64,000 nt of DNA from Sinohyriopsis cumingii (lineage: Eukaryota > Mollusca > Bivalvia > Unionida > Unionidae). The translations under genes were made by a program, and so were the position numbers. Positions 10,146-24,441 of this stretch are shown here, one piece after another (within the stretch, counting starts at the first letter, position 1; the number at the start of each line of letters is the position of its first letter). Location of the stretch: the NCBI GenBank assembly GCA_028554795.2, contig CM068831.1, forward strand, positions 58,651,180 to 58,715,179, written 5' to 3'. The notes below the pieces were generated by a model that searched no databases, was not told the DNA's origin, and was given only the letters and a program-made list of their open reading frames with translations.

Positions 10146-12712
10146 ACAAGGTAAGACAAAAAATTGACTGGCCTACCAGCCACAAAACCAAAAGTACAAC
10201 TATCAAGAAGAGCCGACAATAGCTTCGAATATTAAGAAGGCTATCATATAACGATTTTAGATGAGCAGTTAAAGCATTCAAAAATATAAGAGTGTTAAGA
10301 GTAAACATTTCATAAACATCAACCGATATCAGAACATAAGTTCAAAAACAAAAGTAACAAGCGTATCCTTACTGGAAATTACTCCATTTATTCTGAGAAA
10401 ATTTATCAAAACGAATCCTTCCATTATATTTTTCTGTCATTTTTAATTATTAACATTAACATTCTAAAAATTGCACACGTTTAGACTTAATGCATTAGAG
10501 TTATGCTTTTATGTAGAAAGTTTTAATCCTTATCCATGATGTGTGTAACGGATGAATTATTATCAGTTCTTATAAAATTATCCAATAGTTTCCAGAAAAA
10601 AATCTTAAGTAATCGGAAATTTTGTATAGTGTTGTCACACTAGCCTTAGTGTATTCAATAGATGATCGTCACAACATATCTATCTTTAAAATAAGGTAGG
10701 TTGTTTATGTAGGAAAGGCTTTGATTTTGTAAGCAATGGAATAGCGGTAGTGTACCTTATCATCCAACTTTGAACCTACATACCTAATACAACTTTGGAC
10801 CTAAATACCTAAAAGGTTTTTATTTCTTTGTTCTTTCGCTTGTTTTACTATGATCCTTAAGATAAAAGGATCAGTAAATAGTTCTGTTTAAATACTTATT
10901 GGATGCGTAACTACAAGAATAGTGAAAACCACCTAAGACGATTAAAAATAATCTTTAAGAATGATTACCAGCTTGAAAGGTAACCAATGTGCATCAGCAG
11001 ACTGGAGAAAATAAATATTTAAGTCAATGTGGAAAGAAAGAAAAGTATCCCACTTAATGATGGTTTGACACGTAAATGTTAAATTAAACCTTTCAATGTG
11101 CCATTTCTAAAGACGAATAGAATTGCCGTACAAACACCACGAAACGAAACATCTAGTTCGTATAAAGTGGTGAGTTCCGTAGTGTATGAATAGCCTAAAT
11201 TTTTAAAAGCCTTTGAATCAGTTCATAAGAAACAATGTGGACGTTAATAAAATACAATGGTATACCATGCAAATTAACGAAAATGATGCGGCGTTTATAC
11301 AAAAAGAGTATCTAAACTTGAATGCGCATTTGTACAACTCATATATTCACCGATTCATCCTCACCCAACCCTACCCCACTCCCAGCCCCATCGCCACCCC
11401 AAAAATAAAAAAAAGAATCCTACCAGTTAGCGTAACACGGCATCCCTCTAATCGAAATGTTTCAAAAGACGCACAGAAACCAAACAATCACTCCGTTTAT
11501 AATAGTGATATAACGCAACGAGCGAAATCAATTAAACCGTTTTTATGTGGGGTGGGGGGTAACATCACTTAAACGAGAGGATCCAGTGGGGTAAAATATA
11601 TTATAAAATGAAACAACAATATTGTAGAGTTATTACTATACATTGTATTACTTTTTAGTGCAACTGCCCTGTTTTTAAATACAAGGTGAATGTTCTGGAA
11701 CACCAAGATATATCTTCTAATTTACACAAGTGTCTTTGTACAAGTCAGTTATCTTATGTTGTGGAACACCAAGATATACTTTATATGAAACAGCGCTGTA
11801 TAGCAACAATACAGACTAATAGTTAGGGCACAATCACTGACAGGGGTGAAGACTAACGTTACAGTAATTGTTCAGCCAATGAAGTCAAATACATTTCGTT
11901 ACTAAAGGGCAAATACCTTTGGAATAACATCAACTTTATAATAAATTTTAAAGTAAATACACTGAGAAACAGACAGACAGACCGAATGGGTCAGAGATAG
12001 GATTAAGGCTTTCCAAATAGTCGCAGCAGAGAATACGTGATTAAAATTAACCTTTAGTTGACGTCCTTAGAAACGCGTGGTAATGGAAAGTCCTTTAAAA
12101 TATACCTTTGAATTCTGAAATACTTGTTTATATCTAAAAATGTCATATTTTTCTTTCTCTACAAATAAAGCCAGAACAATAAAAACAATCGTTACCAACA
12201 AACATTTGCAATATCTAGAGCTAGTTTGAGAAGGAGATAGGAAGAGAGTAAATGGACAGAGAGACATGAACAAATCAAAGAAAACCAAAGCGAAAATGCA
12301 ATGGCTTACATATCTTTGAATGAAACAGTTTAATCTAAATAGTTTTCCTTGTGTTTTAAGTATAGCTTTGAAAATCACAATCTACGAATAGGAAAAGTGT
12401 GAAAATAAATGAAAAGAACTGTAACACTCCGGTAATCCAACACATAAAATTAAGTCAGAGATTGTGCAGTTGAAATTTTGATCGAATCATATATGATATC
12501 AAAATATGTCAATAACATTCAATTAAATCTTGCTGAGTATTAATAAGAAAAAATTATGTAATTATCTACACTAGTAGGAAAAAAAAAACAATTATGAACA
12601 ATGAATAAAGAACTCGTACACATAAGAGAATCAAACGGAGAAAAACTCTTCACGGCATTACAGAACAATTAGATGTCAAGATAAAAGTTAATTATAATAA
12701 TATAGGATGCAT

Positions 12713-12786
12713 ACTTACGATGTATACTTGTAATGATCACCGGTCGTGGAATACATCAACTACTTGCAATCAGCAGCTTTATATAC
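12713..12786 (-). promoter_or_regulatory. Gene A promoter and non-coding exon 1
   Basis: On the minus strand a TATATAAA box (12778-12785) is followed by about 30 bp and a short non-coding exon ending at 12719 with a GTAAGT donor. The partner acceptor is the AG before 9648, making a roughly 3-kb first intron. Genes B and C have the same arrangement. The transcription start, near 12750, is estimated from the TATA position. Confidence 0.65.
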
Positions 12787-13572
12787 GATGGCTGAATTAA
12801 ACGTGTAGGAGAAAAACTGACCAAAAAGGAGAAAATACTACAGTTGCTGACTTGACATTTTAAATAGAATAAGGAGTGCACATAGAAGTGGACCACTTGT
12901 TATATTAAGTACTAAAATGATCTATTTCCTCCCAATTCCCATCAACGGCACTTTTATTAAAGCTCGAACAAACTTCATTTGTTCTCATATGAGGAAGGAC
13001 TCGAGAAGCCTTTCACATCAGTTTTACTGCGGATTGCTTTATTAAGTCTTATAAAATTATCCATCCAAAACAGCTGCATTTAAATGCAAATTTTGTACAA
13101 ACATCTTCAACATTCGTAGAGACTATGAAAAGGTTTACAAAATGTTATGAATATGTTGATTCCCACCGTCTTATATTTTATTAATCGAAGGAAAATTATT
13201 TCTTTTCTTTTTAGGATGCAGGAAACAGACTTCAAGTTCAGTATTGAAAGAATGATAAGACCCAATCAAGCTATTCTATGTATTTCAATTAAATATGTCT
13301 CCCGTATATTGAGGAAGTACTTGAATTAGACCCATATGTTAAGGATGAGTGGTCAGACTAAATTTTGTATTTTATGAAGGAGGACGTTGTGCTTATCCTC
13401 TTATCCATACAGATCAGGTTATCGCTGACATTTTTATTTCTTAATAGAGACGAGATAAGCTTCCTTGTAAAAAGTTAAAACTGCATCTTCAACGCCAATC
13501 CATAATACCTGTGTCATACATAAGCAAGTGCATTGCACATGCCGATACATTATCTTGAGCATTTCGAAGAGC

Positions 13573-13828
13573 AAATGCCATTGAGCGTTGAAACTCTCCT
13601 ATCTGCAAGTTACATAACCAGAATACTTCCAGACACAAGATTCAACCTCACTGCCTTCTAACAGTTATGCAATATACAGTGATTCACAAGGTAATTCAAC
13701 AAATGCCACTGCGCGTTGAAACTCTCCTATCTACAAGTTACATAACCAGAATACTTCCAGACATAAGATTTAACTTAATTTTTTTATAAAAGTTATGCCA
13801 TATATAGTGATTCACAAGGTAATTCGAC
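13573..13828. repeat. Tandem duplication, two units of 129 bp
   Basis: Two adjacent units beginning AAATGCCA(T/C)TG and sharing CTCTCCTATCT, ACATAACCAGAATACTTCC and GTGATTCACAAGGTAATTC, with few differences, so the duplication is fairly recent. Confidence 0.85.
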
Positions 13829-14760
13829 ATCTATAAGCATATAGTTTAAATTTCAGTATAAATGTATAACATTATTAGCTCCATTTTACTGTTGAGAGGA
13901 GAAATTGTTTCGTTGAAATGTGAAAAATTATGGAGATGATTGAACTTATTCTTACATATTCAGTAAAACTATTAAGAATTAATTTTGCTTCGATACACTT
14001 CCAGAATATGAGTACATTATGAGGAGGATTTAATAAACTCAATAATAAATGAGAAACTTTTGACAGGACCATATTTTTAATAACTCCGTATTTACCATTT
14101 CAAAATAATATTTCGAACTTCCCTAACTTTAGTCTCATATGTTTATTTAACCACATCATTTTAGTCTGCAGAGATGATCAAACCGACGAAAGTAAATTTA
14201 GATATTTCCCAATAGAAATGATATTCTGTACAATACGCAACATTACTATTGTTCTACTGCCAGTGCAGACTGCATTAGTTCTTTCATCGTTTATGTTAAG
14301 ACATGAACATTTGGAATATTGATATCGTAGGTCCAAAAATGATTTAAGAGGCATTTCAAAGCCATTAAGAGTCAATGATGCGTCAACTGTATTCTACAAA
14401 AATTACATACCTTCCATTGTTTATAGTAATCTCCTTATATTTAAACATCATATTATTATTATATGGGATAATAATATATCTAATCATATAGGATGAAAAT
14501 GTCAAGAGAGATTTGGTCCCCTTGTGTCCAGTGTCTCCTAAAATGAGAATCTGACGAAACACAATTACACAAGATATTCAATTAGTGTAAAATATTTATC
14601 CAATGTTGTAAACTCATCTACAATACTTAAACACTGCGAAACATAATGGATGAAAAACTAGTTTTTTGAACATTCAATAAATATGCGACTTTGTATACTT
14701 CACATACAGCCATGTTTGAAACTTAAAGCTTTAATTGTAGTCCATAATGTTAATATTATT

Positions 14761-14762
<2 letters not shown>

Positions 14763-14819
<57 letters not shown>
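14763..14819. repeat. (TA)n microsatellite
   Basis: About 28 uninterrupted TA units. Confidence 0.95.
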
Positions 14820-14820
<1 letters not shown>

Positions 14821-16734
14821 TACTATGAACGATTGGGCTTCACGAGATACATAAATAGTAATAAGAACTATATTGGCATCACCTCAAAGTCACACGCACA
14901 GATTTAATTGTCGTATCTTGGTCATTTCCAATTATAAAGACATTTTTGACAAATTGTATTTAAAGGTTTAAGATTACAAGAGGATTCGTTAAGTAATATG
15001 AAGAAGGTTTAATGTATATTTATAGAAAATGTATATAAGAATCAAAAAATGTCACGACTGAACTAGTTGCCGATTGTATTTCGAAATAAAAGTGGAAAAT
15101 GTGGTGATTTATATTTGTGTACTATAGAAAATGATCTTCCTTATATGAATTTCATCACTTTTAAATGATTATCAAAAACCCTTTGTTAAAGGAAAGTCCA
15201 AAAATACTGAGTGTTAAAGAGATGGAGTCCACTTACTAACCGCAAAAACTACAAGTCATTGCACAGACTGTAAATATTTAAAAGATAAGTATGCACAAAT
15301 AACTCACATGTTTGTACTGAATTTACAAAAGGGTATAATTTGTGTATTAATTGCAGGAATGAAATGGAAATGGCATGAAAAGGAAATCTAAATTTTATAT
15401 TCTTTAAAATGAAGACAATGAAGTCTGATAGTTCCATCAATCTTTAAGTAAGAATAAAACATCAGAGTGGAACCAAACTCTTCTCTTTAATAACGTCATC
15501 TGGGATATAAGACATGGGTCTTTAAATTTATCTAATGATTGTAGCCCAGCAGGTATGAAACCTTAATCTCAAAACTCCTTTGATCAAAGCAACTTTGGCT
15601 AAAGCTGTAAAAGTAAATCAATATGAAACCGCAAATACACAGAGGTTGTAGAAATTTGGCCTGGAAGGTATTCGTTTGTACAAGTGTAAGAATATGAACA
15701 AAATCGTAATATTGTCTTGAATATTGCAGTCAAAGTTTTCAGGAATACTGTACCAGAAATTAACCATTTTTCAGGGATTCCGTGAAGCGAAATTAGTAAT
15801 CTGGAAATCGTTCCCTAGTAGCTCTGACTAAGCCGGTGGTTACTTGCTATGATAATCGAATATTGATCTTTGCATTTGACATCTTCATGCTTCAGGTGCA
15901 ATTTAGTAAATTATTTATGTAGACCGTTCAGGAGAAGAAACATAGCGGGACAAAGCTATAAGTTAATACCGATGGAAAATATGTGATTTAACATGCTTAT
16001 TTTGAAGAACCAGAGTCAAGACGAAACGTCACTATGATTACCAAATTTTATCGTGCTCTGAGAAAAGACGAATATTGGATAAATAAGGTTTCAGTCTCCT
16101 CGATTATCAGCTTCCATTAAAAAATGATACTTAACGTTACTTTCATGTTTAAAACAATATATCTATATCTAAAATAATTATGATACCAATCCATAATGTT
16201 TACCACCATTTCTTGCGTCTTAAGGTCAATGTACAGTCTAACCTTACAATTAATCCACATGCAATATCTTCAGATCAAATCATATTATTCGTAGAAATTT
16301 TGACATGAACTTCCATATAACTTTGTAACAGAATCGGTGTCTCACATTGCAGGTCAGTTCCCCACCCCCCCCTTCTTAAAGGTTAAACACATGCAAATCC
16401 CTTTTTGTTTCAAACAAGAAAGAAAACCTATTTGATTTTGGTGTACTAAAAATATTTGCTCGAATGTGAAAACACCTTATCTTGATCTGCACAGTTCGCA
16501 GTACTTGTTCCTGTGCTGAATGAACTGCACATATCTTCTCTAAATTATATCCCTTGTTTAAGACGTAAAAGGATATGCAAATGTGCATAATGTGTTATTT
16601 GATCCAGGACCACAATAAATTATGTTTTCTAACATAGCTAATAAAAAAAAATTTCTTTTTGCTTTGTTTTGTTAATCGACGTTTTGTAAGCTAATAACAT
16701 ACACAAAATTGTTACTAAAGAAAACTATTCAGGT

Positions 16735-16905
16735 TGATTAGTTAGGTGTTTACGACACTGTATGATTAGTAATGAGTATTACGGCACATCATGATTAGTT
16801 AGGCGTTTTACGGCACAGCATTATAATTTTGGTAGTTTACGGCACAACATGTTCAGCTAGATTAATTACGGCACTGCCTAATTAGTAAGGTATTTTACGA
16901 GGATA
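16735..16905. repeat. Minisatellite, about four units of 40-45 bp
   Basis: Units of the form ATTAGTTAGG(T/C)GTTTTACGGCAC, degenerate. Confidence 0.65.
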
Positions 16906-17694
16906 CTGTTTAGTACCAAAGCTTTTATGAAAACAAAAAATAAAGAAATGAATGCATCTGATGGAAACTTTTCCACTGCCCACTCTCCCATCAGCCGTTC
17001 CCTGACTTCTGTGTCCTTTTGTGAGTTACGCATATTTTAATCTCTGATAAAATGTAAATCAAATGTCCTCATAAATTATCTACGATGACCTTCAAACCTT
17101 TTCAAAGGATCCATGAGGTCAAAACCATCGTTAAGATTCCTCCAAATTTGTCACAAATATGAGACTATCCGGTTTCGGGTTTACTCAGTTTATCGAAACA
17201 TTATCATCACCCCGTGTGATTTTTGAATATCTTTGTTATAATTTAATTGCCAGCTGTAAATTTTTGCTAAACATTCAGCAGGCATTACGAATTCAAATAA
17301 GGTCATCATTCCTAGAAATCTCATGCAGAGTCTTTCTTTGTAAATGAGCAAAATTTGAGAATATTCTCAAATTTATGGAATACGTGAACACTTTTTCAAT
17401 AGCAAAAATATATTCCCATATGATATTATTTCTCCCCTAACAAAAGTATCATCAGCAAAACAAAATTTAATTCTCAGCATGAGTATATATTTTGAGATCA
17501 CTAATGAAACTGACCCCCTGTATAACCTTTGGTGTTCAAGAAAATAAGCCCCAGTAGACTGTCTGACAGACAGACGGACGCATAAAAAACGGGCAGACAA
17601 TAGATTATAATACAATAACGCTTCTTCAAGAAAGTGTTGGTGTTATTTTCTGAATATTGTATGTTAAATATCTCCACATTGCTTTATACATCAA

Positions 17695-18075
17695 AAATAT
17701 AACGGAGGCTAGCAGGTAAATTATATTTAACGGAAATTATCGCGTACATTATTTATGATGGAGACTAAAAAGGTACATTATTTATAAAGGAAGCTAACTG
17801 ATACAAACTTACACGTACATTATTTATAATGGAGGCTAAAAAGGTACATAATATATAAAAGAGGTTAACCGGCACATCAGTTATAAAGTAAGCTAACAGA
17901 TTCATTATAAAACAGGTTAACATGTAGAATATTATCAAGGAGGATAATAGGTACGTTATTTATAACTGTTACATTATTAATAAAGGAGTTTAAGCAATAC
18001 ATAATTAATAAAGGGCTCTCACATTTATATTATTAATAAAGGGGGATAACAAGTATATTATTTGTAAGTTAATAT
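17695..18075. repeat. Minisatellite, about 12 units of 30-35 bp
   Basis: Degenerate units of the form GGTACATTATTTATAAAGGAG followed by GCTAAC. Confidence 0.7.
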
Positions 18076-19875
18076 TATTAATTAATAGGTGAGCGAAGAT
18101 AGAGGCATGCTTATGCATGTTATTTTATGATATCAAACCCCAGTCGTGAACCAGTTTTACACATGTTGTAATGTGATTTTCCTAGTAATATAAACATAAT
18201 TTACATTTTAATAGAATCTGAATATCAAGATTATTTTCTTTTCAACTCAGTGTGTAGTTTGCTATCGACTTGTAAGTGCAGATAATATGCTTAAATGATA
18301 TCATAGTACAGAATAGAATATCGCAATATGCAATATTGTGAAGTTGGGGAATAGGATTACAGAAGATCTAATACGAATTAGGTTCAAAACCATGTGATAC
18401 CGGTTGAACATAGCAGATTGTACCTGTGTAACTTACGCATGGTCATTCTTCTCTCCAGAGGGATACTTGAGATTATATAACCATTTATCACCTGTGAGAT
18501 TTATTAAAGAAAAAATAACTTTTGTTTTAAGAACTGAATATATTTTAAGTTTGCGTATAATCAAGAACCTGATCAACAAGCTGACAGCATTCATCCTGAA
18601 CAAGCATTGGCACTGACATGCTTATGTCAGTGTCAAAACATGGAAAAGATCGCCAAAACAAGTACAAAAACAATTTCAAAAGAGTTTGTAAACACGTGAA
18701 TGATATTATTTTTGGCATCCATGGAGAACATCTCTTCATGGACAATAATATGCATTCATTTAAACACATCGCACTTCAGTCAAAATTACCTGTTAACTAT
18801 ATATCCTCCATTGGCGTCTTACAAGTTCCTTTATTTCTCGTGTAAAGAGAAGATACGCAGATAGATTCTGTACACGTATATAACAACTCCCAAGCATATT
18901 TACAGGTAAGACCAGAGAGAGGGGAGGATGTGGTGTAACTTTTTTTTGAAGGGACAGCTGTTATAATGCTACCAATATAACTTTTGTGGACAGTGGCCGA
19001 AAGGTAAAATAATCAATAAATCAACAGCCCTTAGTGAGACGGTTTTGTCTGGCAGCAAAAAAATCCCCTGAAATTTCAACTCAAGAAAAGTGTGCCATAC
19101 ATACTTTAAAATGTACAATAGTGAAGTCCGTTAGACTATTTATTACCTTGCAATCACATTGAATATATACAAATTGAATACCATTGGATCAATTATGATC
19201 TAAATGTATTTATTTCAAATAACTCATCCGCCATGTAACGACTTATATTTGATTAGATTCCAGTTGAACAGTACATTGAAAAAAATTACGGAGACAAAAT
19301 GTGTACCGTCCTTGTACATTAGGACACAATGCATGACAAAATGATAGAAATAGCATTCCTGTCCTTAATCATACTATATGACGTGCGTTTTAAATTGAGT
19401 ACAGACACCGTGAACTTCAGAGCGCAAGATAGCATTAATATAGTGTAAAAAAAGAAAAACCACAATCCTGTCCAGACAAGTTTAAAGATTTATTTTCATC
19501 CACTGAAAAAATGGCCCTAATTATAATATTAGTTATTAAATTTTGATGTGGAATCATCAAATAGTATTATATCATTGAAACTATGCACCAAATACATTCT
19601 CAAAACATTTTAGAAAGTATCACCTTTCGTTCTTTAGTTCGCCCATATACTCTATAAATATTTGCGTTATATAAGAAAATGAAAATATATAAGAAAATAT
19701 AGGTCTCCGACTTTCCTCAGACAAGGTGCTGGCAGTCTCACGTTTTCCACACTTTTATGAAATAGCAGTAGTATTAGCACATACTACAGTTTTATTCGAC
19801 ATATCAGTCCAAACTAACAACATAAACACAAACACAATCTAAATATGGAGACGTATATTATTCCAGAATTTCACA

Positions 19876-22502
19876 TCACTGTTGTGTTGTAACCTCATTC
19901 ACCGACTTGGGGCTCGTGCTCGTCCCAATCATGGCATTTACACCATCAGCACCATCACCTGTAAAGATAAGTTTATTGAAGGGAAGATGGAGGAAATGAA
20001 ACATAAAATGGTACATCAGAACACGCAAATCTGATTCCTACTGACCATCCCTCTAAAGGCAGTTTGGTTGAAAATCACGCAACATACTTTGCAATACTTG
20101 TTCATTCATAATTTCTTATTTGGTAAGACTTTTCAAATAGGATTTCAAAGACTGCATACGAATACTTGCAATTGGCGCTATTATTTGATAACACCCATCA
20201 TTAAAAACATGCTCCTGGATTTTCTAAAATACGTGTGGTCATTTTCCTTTGGTGAAACAATTATTTTTAGGTGCTGAGGTATAGTTGATTTATTCCGATT
20301 TAAGAAGGCATACATTTAAATGAAAAAAACATTATTTTCTAAACGTTCTATAAAAAGAGACAGACTATTAAATGATAAGTAAATTATACGGGGTGTTCAG
20401 TATAACATAATTTGTACCTGCCATTTTCGTACACGCATAGGCTCGGTCAAAGATTCGTGTTTAAGTTTTGATAACTAAATCCAACAATTTATTTTGATCC
20501 CTGAATGCAAGAAATCATTGTCAAGAGGTTGATTACTTTACAAATGACATAGTTGTGTCCAATCAGACATTGGCATGGTATAATTTTAATTCCCATTGCT
20601 TCCTCCAGAACTCGCTATTTTGTAATCACCGCTAAATTAATTGTGCTTCCTTTCCTAATTAAGAATTGTCACATGTAAATATAATTGTTCTTTCTACCAT
20701 CAGTCAAGTATATCTTGTAGCCAAAGGAAGGCTTTACAACTAACCAAGTAAATCACACAAACTTGTATCTCGAAACCAGCCGTTCTACTTGTTGCTGATT
20801 TTTGTTGATCTTTTGTGTTTTCTATCTTTTTTCCTGTTTTAACAGTTGCGTGTCTTATTTGCATTCAAATAAAAACTTACTGGTAAAAATGAATGGTGCT
20901 GTCTCGAATTCATCTACATCCAACATCTGATCACCTATATAAAAAAATTGTGGAATAAAAACCAAAATAATTTGATATCACAATATTTACGAAGGAAACT
21001 AACTAGGACATAAACTCGATGCATTTTCATTTTGAAGGATAATTAACAATAAATGATTTGATTATTGCTAACCAAGCCACATTTAAGCTTACAAGATCCA
21101 TGGTGGTAAATCACTAGTTACAGATACAGAACGTAAACTGGGGATTATGTCATTTTATATACTCTGTTCTTCATTTAAAAAATATTACGTATTGAAAACA
21201 AACAAGCTATGTTCTAACTATAAGTGGCTTCCATCTAGGTATTGTTTTGAACATTGTGTTATTCAAATTAGTACTTGAAACTGTAAATCTTAAATTATTT
21301 AGGTAGGGAATACAATATACCAACTTACCATCAACATCAGCAGACTGGAATAGATCGTACACCTCCTCCAACGGCAGTTTCTCGGCTGATGCGAACTCTT
21401 CTGGAGATATCAACTTGTCGCCGTTCAGGTCGTAATGACTGAAATCAGGCGACATTGGTACAACTTGGTACCGGACGTCTGAAGTCACAAGATCGGGAAT
21501 CTAAATTGATATATATAAACAAATCGAGAGACCGTATATCGCAGATGCCTTATTGCTAACATAATTCATGAATTTTATTAATTCAGTATGTTTCAAGACA
21601 TAAAATGGTTTTTAATTTAAAGTTTAAAAGAGATTTTTAAAAAGTATAATCCTTAACGAATCAAACAATTCTGTCGTTTCTCATACAGTAACAGTTAAGA
21701 AACAGAGTAAAGCTCATTTTTGCACTTACTTAACCTTTCATTAATATGTTATCAATATGATTTATTTAACCGATATAATTATAGTCTTTGATCGAAATGA
21801 ATTGCATGGCTGTATATGTCTTCACAGCACATTTCAGGTTTTAGATAATGGGCTTGACTTGTTGTTTTGAAAGAATATCCATGCTGTACAATACGATTAA
21901 AGAGAAAGGTATCCTTTCTAGCAAACGTTATTTGTATATCCGTCGCTTGCATTGTTAATTCTAATGAGAAAATATAGAGTTAGAGAGTACAGAAAGTGCA
22001 CAATAATTGAAAATTAACAATATAATTTAGAATATTTTTGTGCAAACTAAGAAATTAAAAACTAAAATGTTCAAAATCGCATAAAAGGGGAAGAGAACGT
22101 GCATTTCATATATATTTTATTCACTATTAGAACTGGTCGTTAGAGAGCTGTTACATACATTTTGTCATTTATCGAAGACATTTGAATTGATAACTTAATT
22201 TCTACATATAAGAACTTTTTTCTTACACTTCTCTTACAAATCCTCCTACATACAGCATGACATCCAATTCCGGTGACAGCAGGGTGTAGGCCTACAGCTG
22301 AACCTACACCAGGGCACACCTTCGAACAGGTAAGTGGACATATCACTGGTTCAACGACTCTCCGAACCTCATGACCTACTCTCCTTACTGCATTGACCAC
22401 GCGGCTCTTAAAACGACGGAATCGGAAGGCTTCAGAATCATTCAGCAATGCAGCAGTCAGAACAAAGAGAATCAAACACGTCCTGGGGTTCATTTTGAAC
22501 AT
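19876..22502 (-). CDS. Gene B: secreted six-cysteine, EF-hand-tailed antimicrobial-like precursor
   Basis: Coding exons on the minus strand are 22502-22227, 21500-21329, 20934-20881 and 19958-19876, all GT-AG; exons 3, 4 and 5 have exactly the lengths found in gene A (172, 54 and 83 bp). The product is 194 residues. Residues 1-25 are a signal peptide ending SEA. Residues 26-92 are strongly cationic (about +12), with an arginine-rich helix (FRFRRFKSRV) then C-x3-C-x3-C-x17-C-x3-C-x3-C and a dibasic CKRS. Two canonical EF-hand loops follow (116-127, DLNGDKLISPEE; 147-158, DVDGDQMLDVDE), then a polar tail ending TTQQ. Read-through of the exon 2 donor gives the 120-residue frame, which is not the product. 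An antimicrobial role is inferred from architecture. Confidence 0.85.
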
Positions 22503-23001
22503 GTCTACACCTATAAATGAAATATATAAATGTCAAAGCATGTTTGGAAAACAAGCAAAATTTAAATGATAATACGCAAATGCTCAAAAGATCAGGAATC
22601 ACGGTCAGATCAACATATGTTACATCTAATTAATTTTAACGAACGATTATCTTAATTATATACCTCTTCCAAACAAAATGAACCAAGAGCCAAAACGAGT
22701 CAGTGGTAAGCGGGTTGGATTCGCCACCAGAAGTAGATTAGTTCGAGAACTTACCATCAAATCAGCTCGGGTCAGTGAACATGGTATATCGCTGTTTTAG
22801 AAACCTTGCTCCAGTTGCCTTGGCACTAAATAGCTTTCACGTCTTGCTGTGAAGTCAAACTCAGTACGAATTAAAAGCAAATAATCTAACTAAAAATAAA
22901 GAACATGAATTTGTATTCCTCTATCTTGCGTGAGAAAACATTTGTTCATTAAAATGTAATCTTATGTGCATGCATGAACCTATCTTGAACCGGTAACGGA
23001 T

Positions 23002-23071
23002 ACTTACACCATCTGCAACAAACTTCAGGATGCATAATGCTATCTATTGTGGTCCTTTTATCTATATAGCT
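23002..23071 (-). promoter_or_regulatory. Gene B promoter and non-coding exon 1
   Basis: A minus-strand CTATATAGATAAAAG box (23056-23070) precedes a short exon ending at 23008 with a GTAAGT donor. It aligns with the gene C promoter and exon (32912-32980), including a shared TTTGTTGCAGATG just before the donor. Confidence 0.65.
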
Positions 23072-23583
23072 CGGTCAATTCGTTTATTCCAGGAAAGATG
23101 GCGAAACTTCCTGCTGTTTATGGTGCCCATTTCCAGGAATGCCGGACATGCGAAAACCAGATTGGGAAAATAAAATACGTCAGTCTTTGTCAATCCACTT
23201 CAAGTAAGAGCGTTACGTCATACAAGCGTAAACTGTTACAATATGAATCACTACTACAATAGGTAACTAAATAAGACTCGTCCGTACAACAATGCATATA
23301 ACGATAACACTTTTGGATGCAGATTGATGCAGTGCAGAGCCATGCATTTTTAAATTTGAGATTGTAATGATTGTCAGTTTACCTATTAGTTAATTTGCAG
23401 TCCCTGCTTTCAGACGTGAATGTGTGGCTTTGAAAGTGATACACCTTAAATTTTGTAATTAACTAGTTTTTAGTATGATATTTGTTCCAGAGTTATGCCC
23501 TGAAACCTTTCTAGTTTGTATAAGGGTGAATGATGCCATAATGACTGAATGATTATCGCATACTAGTGATTTATCTAGTAGGC

Positions 23584-23585
<2 letters not shown>

Positions 23586-23632
<47 letters not shown>

Positions 23633-23633
23633 C
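23586..23633. repeat. (CA)n microsatellite
   Basis: A CA run upstream of gene B, with a counterpart upstream of gene C at 33560-33616, so it predates the duplication. Confidence 0.9.
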
Positions 23634-24254
23634 GAGTGCGAAACAACTGGAACTTTTCCTACCGTAAGTTTTCTTTACAGGTAGGTAATTATAATTATAG
23701 CCTGAAACGATTAAGAAAGAGATGGTTCTTTTCCAATAAACCGTCAGCTCAATTCCCTACTCCCACAATATTTCTGGATCCGCCATTGGCATAGAAACGG
23801 TTAAAACTTAAAACTAAATTTCAGTCCATGACAAGTTGTAGAAACCATATGGAAAATATCTTTGATTAGCGAATACTTGTAACCTACCAGTTCTTGTTGT
23901 CGGAATTTTTTAACAATCATTTTTACTGCATCCGCTCGCTCTTTGCTTAAATATAAAGTGATGTTATATTTTATTTGTTATCAGTTCATCCTGTCTGAGT
24001 GTGTTGGGGATCGGGTGGGTTGAAGAAAATGCTGTCCTTCCCTTGTCTGAAGGGGGAGGGGGAATGAACGCCAAGAAAAACGAGGAAGAACAGTAGAAGT
24101 TTTAAAAAATACGAATAGTTATCATATTTAAGAGCATATATTTCCGAAAAACAGAAAATAAAACAGTTCCAGAGTTCGATATCGCCAGTGGTGATACCAT
24201 TTTTATCGTCACTATTAATTGTTCACGCACTGATGCATTTATGTATCTCTTTAT

Positions 24255-24372
24255 GTAGATGTAAGGAAATAATTCACACGTGAAATGGAAATATTATGTT
24301 GACAGGATTGGTGAAGCTATTTGTGCAAAATGCAAAATATTTCCACTTCACAAGCGAAATATTTTTTTTACA
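24255..24372. repeat. Imperfect hairpin upstream of gene B
   Basis: Inverted arms of about 35 bp (GGAAATAATTCACACGTGAA and its imperfect complement) around a roughly 45-bp loop. The homologous hairpin upstream of gene C lies at 34265-34385. It looks like a foldback or MITE remnant older than the duplication. Confidence 0.5.
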
Positions 24373-24390
24373 TCTACAAAACAAATTAGT

Positions 24391-24441
24391 TTCCTATTAT
24401 TATTATTATTATTATGATAGATAGATAGATAGATAGATAGT
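24391..24441. repeat. (TTA)n and (GATA)n microsatellites
   Basis: A short TTA run followed by six GATA units. Confidence 0.85.

Larger units (their letters stand above)
12800..18630. other. Long gene-poor AT-rich host interval
   Basis: Apart from the listed satellites I see no supportable gene. Reading frames here are short and show no domains. Confidence 0.5.

Noticed and set aside
11213-11572. 119-aa open frame as a gene
   Set aside because: Low-complexity, no domain, no splice or promoter context; it lies in intron 1 of gene A on the opposite strand.
22140-22226. Extended carboxy end of gene B exon 2 as protein
   Set aside because: It reads through a GTAAGA donor into the intron; the same donor position is used in all three copies.
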